This document shows, piece by piece, positions 1 to 5,222 of a stretch of 5,369 nt of DNA (position 1 is the stretch's first letter; every line of letters begins with the position of its first letter). The notes beneath the pieces are model-generated. The model ran no database searches. It worked only from the letters and a program-made list of their open reading frames with translations, and was not told where the DNA came from. The position numbers and the translations under genes are program-made. The stretch spans positions 1 through 5,369 of the forward strand of contig CAKZLR010000001.1 of NCBI GenBank assembly GCA_937127165.1, read 5' to 3'. The stretch comes from an uncultured Candidatus Peregrinibacteria bacterium (lineage in GTDB: Bacteria > Patescibacteriota > JACMRA01).

Positions 1-40
1 AACTAAATTAGTATTAACTATATTAACTAAATTAGTATTA
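1..40. repeat. 24-bp-period direct repeat
   Basis: The 16-mer AACTAAATTAGTATTA occurs at 1-16 and again, identical, at 25-40, separated by eight bases. The repeat period is 24 bp. The first copy begins at the window edge, so more copies may lie upstream. Confidence 0.85.
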
Positions 41-53
41 TTATTGTTATTAT

Positions 54-87
54 TTTACTATCTTACTTATTTACTATCTTACTTATT
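54..87. repeat. 16-bp tandem duplication
   Basis: The unit TTTACTATCTTACTTA is present twice, back to back and identical, at 54-69 and 70-85, with two more matching bases after it. It is unrelated in sequence to the repeat at 1-40. Confidence 0.9.
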
Positions 88-140
88 ATTTAATTTATAT
101 ATTATTATATATATTATATATTGTATATTATATATTATAT

Positions 141-170
141 ATTACTTTATTAATTACTTTATTAATTACT
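141..170. repeat. 12-bp tandem repeat, 2.5 copies
   Basis: ATTACTTTATTA is repeated at 141-152 and 153-164 and continues with ATTACT to 170, with no mismatches. It lies directly after a long TATTATA run, a typical substrate for replication slippage. Confidence 0.9.
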
Positions 171-280
171 ACTATTTATCTACTATACGAATACGAATAT
201 ATAAATTGAGTAAAAAACTTTATAAATTGCTTTATTCAGTTATTAACAATTCATTTTTCTTTTGAAAGGGTAAGAGTTAT

Positions 281-296
281 TATTTAAATTTAAATA
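281..296. promoter_or_regulatory. 16-bp perfect AT palindrome
   Basis: TATTTAAATTTAAATA reads the same on both strands. It lies about 30 bases before the possible -35 box at 328-333. It could be a protein-binding site or simply chance in A+T-only sequence. Its function is unproven. Confidence 0.2.
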
Positions 297-300
297 TCCC

Positions 301-332
301 GTTACCAAATAACAATCCTGTTATCAAATGAC
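301..332 (+). repeat. 13-bp direct repeats, 19-bp spacing
   Basis: GTTACCAAATAAC (301-313) and GTTATCAAATGAC (320-332) match at 11 of 13 positions and start 19 bp apart. The second copy covers most of the possible -35 box at 328-333. Paired half-sites with such spacing can be regulator-binding sites, but the purpose here is inferred only from position. Confidence 0.35.
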
Positions 333-356
333 ATTTATTGTTTATTTTGTTATTTT
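328..356 (+). promoter_or_regulatory. possible promoter for the glycosyltransferase region
   Basis: ATGACA at 328-333 matches the -35 consensus TTGACA at five of six positions. It is followed by a 17-base spacer and then TATTTT at 351-356, four of six matches to TATAAT. Transcription would begin near 363, only 8-14 bases before the ATG codons at 371 and 377, so the leader would be too short for a normal ribosome-binding site. AT-rich DNA produces such matches by chance, so this is tentative. Confidence 0.35.
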
Positions 357-376
357 ATGCAACACTTTTTATGATT

Positions 377-568
377 ATGTCTTTAGAAGGATTTTCCAGA
401 AAATCTGGATTTACAGAAGGTGATGGAGCAGATAACGAAGCAAAGGAAGCAAAGGAAGTAAGAATGGAACAATTACTAACCAGATTGGCACGCTTAAGAC
501 ATAATGAAACCTTTTCAAATCAAAGACTATCTACCAGAGGAAAAAACAGTTCCAAACACAGGATCTAG
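377..568 (+). CDS. short ORF overlapping the glycosyltransferase start
   Basis: Unrecognised 63-residue reading frame; ATG 371 in the same frame would add two residues. The product is hydrophilic with no membrane segment. It contains an EAKEAKE stretch encoded by a 9-bp tandem repeat, followed by a likely helix (MEQLLTRLARLRHN). The frame is open where the surrounding DNA is AT-rich and full of stops, and its base composition looks coding. An internal ATG at 464 has AAGGA seven bases upstream, the clearest Shine-Dalgarno-like site in the window. The last 65 bases overlap the glycosyltransferase in a different frame. It could be a small leader protein translationally coupled to that gene, or the original N-terminus of the glycosyltransferase cut off by a one-base change, for example in the A6 run at 541-546. 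I cannot decide between these. Confidence 0.4.
   Translation: MSLEGFSRKSGFTEGDGADNEAKEAKEVRMEQLLTRLARLRHNETFSNQRLSTRGKNSSKHRI
437..458 (+). repeat. 9-bp tandem repeat inside the short ORF
   Basis: GAAGCAAAG is repeated at 437-445 and 446-454, and GAAG continues to 458. Being nine bases long it keeps the frame and yields EAKEAKE. It also places AAGGAAG before the ATG at 464. Confidence 0.85.
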
Positions 569-1823
569 AGGCTCTGTGAGGCAAAATTTGCGTGAATTAT
601 TTAGAAGATTTTATGAATTGAGTCGATTTCGAAAAGAGATTTATGAAATAGCGCAAAACCCCGAGTCTTTTTGGGAGAACAATTCTGAAGCTGTTTATCA
701 AAAGTTAGTAGAGATATTAAACAACGAACAATTGACGAATCCGGATATTGAAATAGCAATACCTGTACATAAGAATCGACAAGATCTTGTTGTATTGTTT
801 TATTCTCTCTCGCGATTAGATACAAAATCTCTACCACCGATTAAAATCTTAATAACATTACACAACTCTGATGAAACAACTAAAAAATTTGTTTATCAAC
901 TAAAAGACAGGTTGAAAAATAGAATTAGAGTAGTTGAATTAAATGATAAAATTCTATCGGGAGCAGCTATCGGATGGCAACTTTTAGCTTATTTTACAAC
1001 AGGTAAGAAAGTTGCATTTTTAGATGCCGATAGTTCTTTTTCAAGTGATTGGCTTAAACAACTTTACCAAAGTATATCCAGTGATAATACTTTTCTTGCA
1101 GTTACAGGCCCAAGAAGGTATCTTAATTCAGATATTATGGGCGAGGTATACAATCTTTCAGTATTAATTTTTTTAGAACTAAGAAATTTGATCAACAGGC
1201 CTTTTGTGAAACTAGTTTCGGGAAACAGTATTGTTGATGGGCCTACTTTGCGAGGTTTGATCAAACAATCCAAATCTATTGGCGGGTGGCGTGTAGATGG
1301 ATTTTTACAGGATTATATAGCAAAATGTGGTTACCAAATCAAGTTTGTTCCAACTACAATACTTACATCTGGAGAAAAAGAAAATGGGACAATAAAAGAA
1401 AGGTTTGGAATTTTAAGAATACTCAAAAGATTTCTCACTGGATTAGCCAATGTAGGAATTCGTTTGACTTCTCAAGATCAAATTGTAACATTTTATCTTA
1501 CACAGAAAGTTGCTAGATATGTTCCATGGACAAGAAAGATTATCGAAAAATGGGTTTTTAACAATTACAATATCAGTAGAAAAGAAATTTATCAGTTGTT
1601 AGACGAAGAAGCATCTGAACGTGGTTTTTTAAAAGACCCAAGATATCAACGAGGGATGCAAGAACTTCGCTCTAAATTTGAATCTTTGCCTGATTTCGGA
1701 CAATCTAAGCGAATGTCGCCACAAGACTTAGCTTATATTTTAGAATACGAAATAATTGAACATATTTTTCAACCTATTGCACTAGAAAGTTTTCAATCTC
1801 TGCTAGAGAAACAAATTAAATAA
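504..1823 (+). CDS. GT-A fold (family 2-like) glycosyltransferase
   Basis: Predicted 439-residue enzyme that transfers a sugar from a nucleotide-sugar donor; donor and acceptor cannot be read from the sequence. Residues 81-95 (DIEIAIPVHKNRQDL) form the first strand and nucleotide-binding loop typical of GT-A enzymes. GAAIGWQLLA (153-162) fits the usual helix before the metal site, and FLDADSSF (172-179) carries the DxD motif (D174, D176) that binds the metal and the sugar nucleotide. Residues 260-271, including VDGFLQDY, occupy the place of the acceptor-side acidic motif. The N-terminal 80 residues and the charged C-terminal 120 are mostly helical and outside the core. There is no signal peptide or membrane segment, so the protein is probably cytosolic or peripheral. 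ATG 504 is the only possible start in frame: TAA lies at 495-497 and the next Met is residue 212. No Shine-Dalgarno site precedes it, and it overlaps the upstream short ORF. Family call is solid, specific role unknown. Confidence 0.85.
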   Translation: MKPFQIKDYLPEEKTVPNTGSRGSVRQNLRELFRRFYELSRFRKEIYEIAQNPESFWENNSEAVYQKLVEILNNEQLTNPDIEIAIPVHKNRQDLVVLFYSLSRLDTKSLPPIKILITLHNSDETTKKFVYQLKDRLKNRIRVVELNDKILSGAAIGWQLLAYFTTGKKVAFLDADSSFSSDWLKQLYQSISSDNTFLAVTGPRRYLNSDIMGEVYNLSVLIFLELRNLINRPFVKLVSGNSIVDGPTLRGLIKQSKSIGGWRVDGFLQDYIAKCGYQIKFVPTTILTSGEKENGTIKERFGILRILKRFLTGLANVGIRLTSQDQIVTFYLTQKVARYVPWTRKIIEKWVFNNYNISRKEIYQLLDEEASERGFLKDPRYQRGMQELRSKFESLPDFGQSKRMSPQDLAYILEYEIIEHIFQPIALESFQSLLEKQIK

Positions 1824-1958
1824 TATTTTCTAAAACTTAAAAGTAGATTTTTTAGATGAGTTCAACTACATGGTACATAGATTACTAAAATTTATTTCAT
1901 TTATAAAATTATTTCATTGATAAAGTGATTTTTATAAGTTTTTAAAAAAACAATATTA
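1824..1958. other. intergenic DNA between converging genes
   Basis: AT-rich non-coding stretch between the glycosyltransferase stop and the end of the decayed minus-strand gene. It holds a 17-bp imperfect tandem repeat (annotated separately). Possible stems are weak: TCTAAAA at 1829-1835 with TTTTAGA at 1850-1856, and AAGTGAT at 1923-1929 with ATCACTT at 1958-1964 around a 28-base loop rich in T and A runs. A terminator shared by both strands would be expected here, but neither stem is GC-rich enough to call one. Confidence 0.6.
1892..1925. repeat. 17-bp imperfect tandem duplication
   Basis: TTATTTCATTTATAAAA (1892-1908) is followed directly by TTATTTCATTGATAAAG (1909-1925), with 15 of 17 bases identical. 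It looks like an older slippage duplication that has begun to diverge. Confidence 0.75.
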
Positions 1959-2084
1959 TCACTTCAAAAACTTTATGATTTTAACAAAATTATAATTAAA
2001 GACGGGTATTCTTAATGTTTTTATTTGAACCTGATTTCTTAAATTCTTTAGTCTTTTTATATAATTATCTCTTTCAAGATCAAA

Positions 2085-2100
2085 AAATCTAGAAATCTAG
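2085..2100. repeat. 8-bp tandem duplication at a frame break of the pseudogene
   Basis: AAATCTAG occurs twice in direct succession (2085-2092, 2093-2100), flanked by an A6 run at 2082-2087 that overlaps it. The duplication creates the stop at 2089-2091 and sits exactly where the minus-strand reading moves from the NTNYLDF segment to the FDLERDNY segment. Confidence 0.85.
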
Positions 2101-2242
2101 ATAGTTTGTGTTTTGAGCATCTATTTCTTTAGCCAGAACAGCTATATACGGGTTAATTCTCAGTGTTTTAACATCTACATTAGAATTAGGTTCTTGATGT
2201 CCCATTTTTTGTATTACATTATTTATAACTTGTTGAAACATT

Positions 2243-2272
2243 TGAGCTCTGTTGTCATGAGCTCTGTTGTCA
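2243..2272. repeat. 15-bp perfect tandem duplication in the pseudogene
   Basis: TGAGCTCTGTTGTCA is present at 2243-2257 and 2258-2272 without mismatch. On the minus strand it encodes DNRAH followed by DNRAQ, so it keeps the frame. Perfect identity indicates a recent event. Confidence 0.9.
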
Positions 2273-3436
2273 TTACTAATCTATACTTTGAAAGTTTTGG
2301 CTACATTGTGATTCAAAATATGTTTCACTATAGTCCAATCTCCAATGGTGTAGCTAAGCTTATCTTCTGACTTAGACTTCTCCGAGAAAATATTAGTGCT
2401 CGTTTTCTTTTACGAGCATTTGTGATACAGCTTCCATTTGAAAAATCATAGCTTGAACCACAAAAATACCAATAAAGGTATGTCTTTTTTATATTTTCGT
2501 TAATTTTACCTCTTGTTTATATGGAAACGGTATCTGATCTTCATAGTAAGGTATTGTGAGTTTAAAAGTTTTCTTGCTTTGTTGGTATTGTTGGAATATT
2601 TGATTTACCGTAAAAGCTAGTTTTTCTGCTGTGCCTTGCATATGACTAAGTCCGGCAATTCCTCCTTTTACCTAAGTAAATAAGCCATATTTTCTGTACT
2701 ACCATCAATATAAACTCATTTTTTCAAAAACTCTATTATTCATCGGCATTTGTATATTTGGCAAACTATTCCCAAAAAGGTTCGTCCTCTAATCCGGAGA
2801 AGGTTTTGCCATTCCTTATATACTTGCCATTCTGGTTTAGTTCTTAAAACTTTCCCCTCTTCATCTGTTATTTTTACCCATTCTTTGGATGTAGGTTCAA
2901 AAAAATACAATCCACCTTCATAATTTATGGCAATATATTGATTATCTATAGTCTGAAACATCACACAATACTGTTGTGCATCTTTTTGAAGACCTTGGAT
3001 ATCGCGTTAATAATAGCAATCCTATCTTTCTTAATTAGCCCGATAAATTATTTTTAGTTTTTTATTTTGTGGATATTCTAAATTCCAGTTAATACTCAAT
3101 GGGTCGGCTTGACAAGCCTATAAGTTGAATTGCTTTTGTCAAAATCCATTTGCAAGTTAGTCATTTTTTAGCTTCGGTTGCTTTTACTTTTATTGTAGAT
3201 TCGTTTGTTTCTCTTGGTAGTATTATAGAGGAACATTCAGGTTTGACATATTTTTTACTTCTAACAGACAATCCATTGCCATTCCTAATCCTAACATAAT
3301 TTCCTTTCGATGAAATCATGATATGATAGCCATCATCCCAGCCAGACCCAATTTTGTAGCATCTCTTCTTGAAATTTTTCTTTCTAAAATTGCGGGCGGT
3401 TTGTTATTAGGTTTTTCATTATCATCTGATATTTTT

Positions 3437-3453
3437 GTCTGAGTCTGAGTCTG
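3437..3453. repeat. 6-bp repeat, nearly three copies
   Basis: GTCTGA is repeated at 3437-3442 and 3443-3448, followed by GTCTG at 3449-3453. On the minus strand it encodes the QTQTQT stretch of the pseudogene, between the helical start and the twin-arginine motif. Confidence 0.8.
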
Positions 3454-3476
3454 GGTTGTTTGTTGTGATTGTCTAT

Positions 3477-3608
3477 TTAGTTATTTAGTAGATTTTTTAA
3501 ATTTCTTAATATTTCCAATAATTCCTGTAATTTCTTCAATTTTGTACTTATCTCTTGCTCGCTGTCTACTCTTCCACCTGTTTCTACGGATATATGATAT
3601 TCAGACAT
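3477..3608 (-). CDS. 43-residue ORF, first segment of the decayed gene
   Basis: Complete small reading frame from ATG 3608 to TAA 3477. The first half is polar (MSEYHISVETGGRVDSEQEI). Residues 21-43 are a leucine-rich amphipathic helix of the kind that forms coiled coils. A perfect TATAAT lies 12 bases upstream of the ATG. It is best explained as the intact first piece of the pseudogene annotated at 1959-3608, because the next frame opens at once where this one stops. It could still be transcribed and make a short helical peptide, or be a separate small gene. There is no recognised family and no Shine-Dalgarno site. Confidence 0.3.
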   Translation of the reverse strand: MSEYHISVETGGRVDSEQEISTKLKKLQELLEILRNLKNLLNN

Positions 3609-3620
3609 ATCATTTTTATT

Positions 3621-3626
3621 ATTATA
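3621..3626 (-). promoter_or_regulatory. possible -10 box for the decayed gene
   Basis: The minus strand reads TATAAT here, a perfect -10 consensus, with TG directly before it. Transcription would start near 3614, about six bases before ATG 3608. No good -35 box is seen at the right distance (TATACT at 3649-3644). Confidence 0.35.
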
Positions 3627-3710
3627 CAATCAAGAATAAATAAAGTATATCACAAAATATGAAATAAACTATCTATTGAAGGTATTGACAATTTATATAA
3701 ATTTATGTGA

Positions 3711-3726
3711 CAACACAACTGTGTTG
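3711..3726. promoter_or_regulatory. short dyad upstream of ATPase subunit B
   Basis: CAACACA (3711-3717) and TGTGTTG (3720-3726) are perfect inverted 7-mers separated by two bases. The loop is too short for a full hairpin, so a regulator-binding site is more natural than a terminator. It touches the weak -35-like TTGGTT at 3724-3729. It stands out for its G+C content among AT-rich flanks. No function is proven. Confidence 0.3.
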
Positions 3727-3761
3727 GTTTCCGATTCTCAAGTTTTCTTATATTTTATCGT

Positions 3762-5186
3762 ATGATCGCTTACAAAACCGTTGATGCGGCAGAGGGGCAG
3801 CTAGTGTTTATTAAAAAAACAAAACAAGTTGGTTATCAAGAAATGGTGACTATAACTAGCCCAAAAGGTGACAAATTTCAAGGACAAGTAATCGCTTTAG
3901 ATAGGGATACCGCCGTGGTTCAGATTTTTAGCAATCCAGCAGGTTTTGAAACCCGGGGATCTGAGGCAATTTTTGTTGGAGAGACTAAAAAAGTAGCCCT
4001 ATCACCGACTATTTTAGGTAGGATTTTTAATGGTTATGGTGATCCAATTGATAATAAAGACCAAATTGGAGGCAAGGAGGTTGATGTAAATTTTAGATAT
4101 TTGCCGGACTCTATTTTACCTTTTCAGTATCGAGATGTTAATGGAGCAGCTATTAATCCGTATCGACGTGCTGAGCCTCATGATTTTATTCAAACTGGTA
4201 TTTCTGCGATTGACCTAACGGCAACTGTGGTTAAGGGCCAGAAGATTCCTATTTTTTCGGGTAGTGGTTTGCCTGATTTGGAGATTTTAGCTCAAATTGC
4301 TACACAAGCCAAGACTAACGATCCTGAGGATAAGTTTGTGGTCGTAGTTGCTGGGATGGGAATTACTTACGATCAATATCAATATCTTAAAGGAGAGTTA
4401 GAAAAAAGTGGGGCTTTGGCTCGTAGTGTGATGTATATAAACCTATCTTCTGATCCAGTTGTAGAAAGGCTTTTAACTCCTAGGTTAGCTTTGACAGTCT
4501 CTGAATATTTGGCATATGATCTTGGTTTTTCGGTACTGACTTTATTGTTTGATCTTACCAATTATGCCAATGCTATGAGGGAAATCTCTTCTGCTAAAAA
4601 AGAAATCCCTGGTCGTAGTGGTTATCCTGGATATTTGTATACTGATTTAGCAACACTGTTGGAAAGAGCTGGTGTAGTGGAAGGTTGTAAGGGTAGTATT
4701 ACTCAAATTCCAATTTTATCGATGCCCAACGACGACAAGACTCATCCCGTGCCAGATTTAACTGGTTACATTACGGAAGGTCAGATAGTTCTCGACAGGA
4801 GTTTGCACAAACAAGGAATTTTTCCTCCAATCAATATTCTTGGATCCTTATCTCGATTAAAAGACAAAGGACAAGGGGAAGGTAAGACTAGAGACGATCA
4901 TTCAAGTTTGGCAGATCAAATGTTTGCATCTTTATCTGAAAGTATTCGTCAAGAAGAATTAGCTGTAGTGCTCGGAAAAGATTCTTTGACTGAGACTGGT
5001 AGAAAATATTTGGAATTTAACAAACGGTATTTTAAGGAATTTTTGAATCAAGGTAAAACCAATAGGAGCATCATTGAGACTTTAGATATTGCTTGGGAAT
5101 TATTGTCTATTCTTCCACGGGAAGAGCTTAAAAAGCTGAAAGATCCTTTAATTCAAAAGTATAGTACTAAAATTAAGTTAAACTAA
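3762..5186 (+). CDS. atpB: A/V-type ATPase (ATP synthase) subunit B
   Basis: Non-catalytic nucleotide-binding subunit that alternates with catalytic subunit A in the A3B3 head of the rotary A/V-type ATPase, on the cytoplasmic face of the membrane. The 474 residues match the family length. The N-terminal beta-barrel spans about 1-75. The nucleotide-binding domain has VKGQKIPIFSGSGLP (157-171), replacing a true P-loop as expected for subunit B. It continues with INLSSDPVVERLLTPRLALT (226-245), PGRSGYPGYLYTDLATLLER (283-302) and GSITQIPIL (311-319). PDLTGYITEGQIVLDR (331-346) and GSLSRL (361-366) follow; R365 is at the position where family members place the arginine that reaches the subunit A site. 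The C-terminal helical domain includes RKYLEFNKRYFKEFLNQG (414-431). GSGLPDLE differs from the common GSGLPHNE. ATG 3762 is the only start before the in-frame TGA at 3708. No Shine-Dalgarno site is seen. Partner genes A and D are not adjacent. Confidence 0.97.
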   Translation: MIAYKTVDAAEGQLVFIKKTKQVGYQEMVTITSPKGDKFQGQVIALDRDTAVVQIFSNPAGFETRGSEAIFVGETKKVALSPTILGRIFNGYGDPIDNKDQIGGKEVDVNFRYLPDSILPFQYRDVNGAAINPYRRAEPHDFIQTGISAIDLTATVVKGQKIPIFSGSGLPDLEILAQIATQAKTNDPEDKFVVVVAGMGITYDQYQYLKGELEKSGALARSVMYINLSSDPVVERLLTPRLALTVSEYLAYDLGFSVLTLLFDLTNYANAMREISSAKKEIPGRSGYPGYLYTDLATLLERAGVVEGCKGSITQIPILSMPNDDKTHPVPDLTGYITEGQIVLDRSLHKQGIFPPINILGSLSRLKDKGQGEGKTRDDHSSLADQMFASLSESIRQEELAVVLGKDSLTETGRKYLEFNKRYFKEFLNQGKTNRSIIETLDIAWELLSILPREELKKLKDPLIQKYSTKIKLN

Positions 5187-5204
5187 AAATTAGTAATGTG
5201 TTTG

Positions 5205-5222
5205 TTATGTCTATTATGTCTA
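5205..5222 (+). repeat. 9-bp tandem duplication across a start codon
   Basis: TTATGTCTA is present twice in direct succession (5205-5213, 5214-5222). The duplication copied the ATG, giving two in-frame starts, at 5207 and 5216, for the last gene. Confidence 0.85.

Larger units (their letters stand above)
1..300. other. AT-rich low-complexity intergenic region
   Basis: Almost entirely A and T for the first 240 bases, with long TATAT/TATTA runs around 96-142. It holds three independent short tandem repeats (annotated separately) and a 16-bp AT palindrome at 281-296. One frame stays open across 44-265, but its product is only Y, I, L, F, N and S, as expected from translating AT repeats, so no gene is called. 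I see no RNA gene or convincing terminator. The left edge may cut a larger repeat tract. Confidence 0.8.
1959..3608 (-). pseudogene. heavily decayed protein gene with a twin-arginine motif, family unknown
   Basis: Protein-like segments run in order on the minus strand but switch frame: 3608-3477, 3480-3316, about 3352-3161, 3164-3096, 3108-3031, 3038-2961, about 3005-2740, 2801-2733, 2715-2668, 2671-2393, 2397-2089 and 2087-1959. In-frame stops at 2766-2768, 2489-2491 and 2281-2283 lie inside otherwise continuous segments. Readable pieces include a leucine/lysine helix at the start, a QTQTQT stretch, ERKISRRDATKLGLAG (twin-arginine-like), NYEGGLYFFEPTSKEWVKI, GGIAGLSHMQGTAEKLAF, LTIPYYEDQIPFPY and LERDNYIKRLKNLRNQV. 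The ancestor was roughly 500-540 residues. Intact genes on both sides argue against poor sequencing, and the mix of TAA, TAG and TGA with frame changes rules out a recoded stop codon. I do not recognise the family. The last segment (2087-1959) is the least certain, and the true end may be near 1990. Confidence 0.75.
3609..3761. other. divergent intergenic region
   Basis: This 153-base gap separates the minus-strand decayed gene from ATPase subunit B on the plus strand, so both promoters should lie here. A TATAAT for the minus strand is at 3621-3626. For the plus strand the best I see is TATATT at 3749-3754 with a weak TTGGTT at 3724-3729 (19-base spacer), which would start transcription at about the ATG itself. 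TTGACA at 3685-3690 has no matching -10 at 16-18 bases. Confidence 0.5.

Noticed and set aside
1..170. CRISPR array
   Set aside because: The repeats are short, different from each other and directly adjacent, with no regular spacers.
44..265. 73-residue open frame of Y, I, L, F and N residues on the plus strand
   Set aside because: It translates AT-only tandem repeats; composition is not protein-like and it has no ribosome-binding site.
1286..1516. Plus-strand frame inside the glycosyltransferase
   Set aside because: Shadow of the long gene; cysteine- and tryptophan-rich product with no motif.
1923..1964. AAGTGAT...ATCACTT as a terminator
   Set aside because: Seven-base AT-rich stem with a 28-base loop; too weak to call.
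2113..2370. 85-residue open frame on the plus strand
   Set aside because: It is the antisense shadow of a readable segment of the minus-strand decayed gene.
2740..2964. 74-residue minus-strand frame as an independent gene
   Set aside because: It is one segment of the larger decayed gene: readable sequence continues upstream in the same frame, and the sense switches frame near 2801 before its stop.
1959..3608. TGA recoded as an amino acid explaining the broken gene
   Set aside because: TAA and TAG stops and many frame changes remain, and both intact genes use normal glycine codons with no internal TGA.
3685..3690. Perfect TTGACA as the -35 box for subunit B
   Set aside because: No -10-like hexamer lies 16-18 bases downstream; TATAAA at 3695-3700 is too close.
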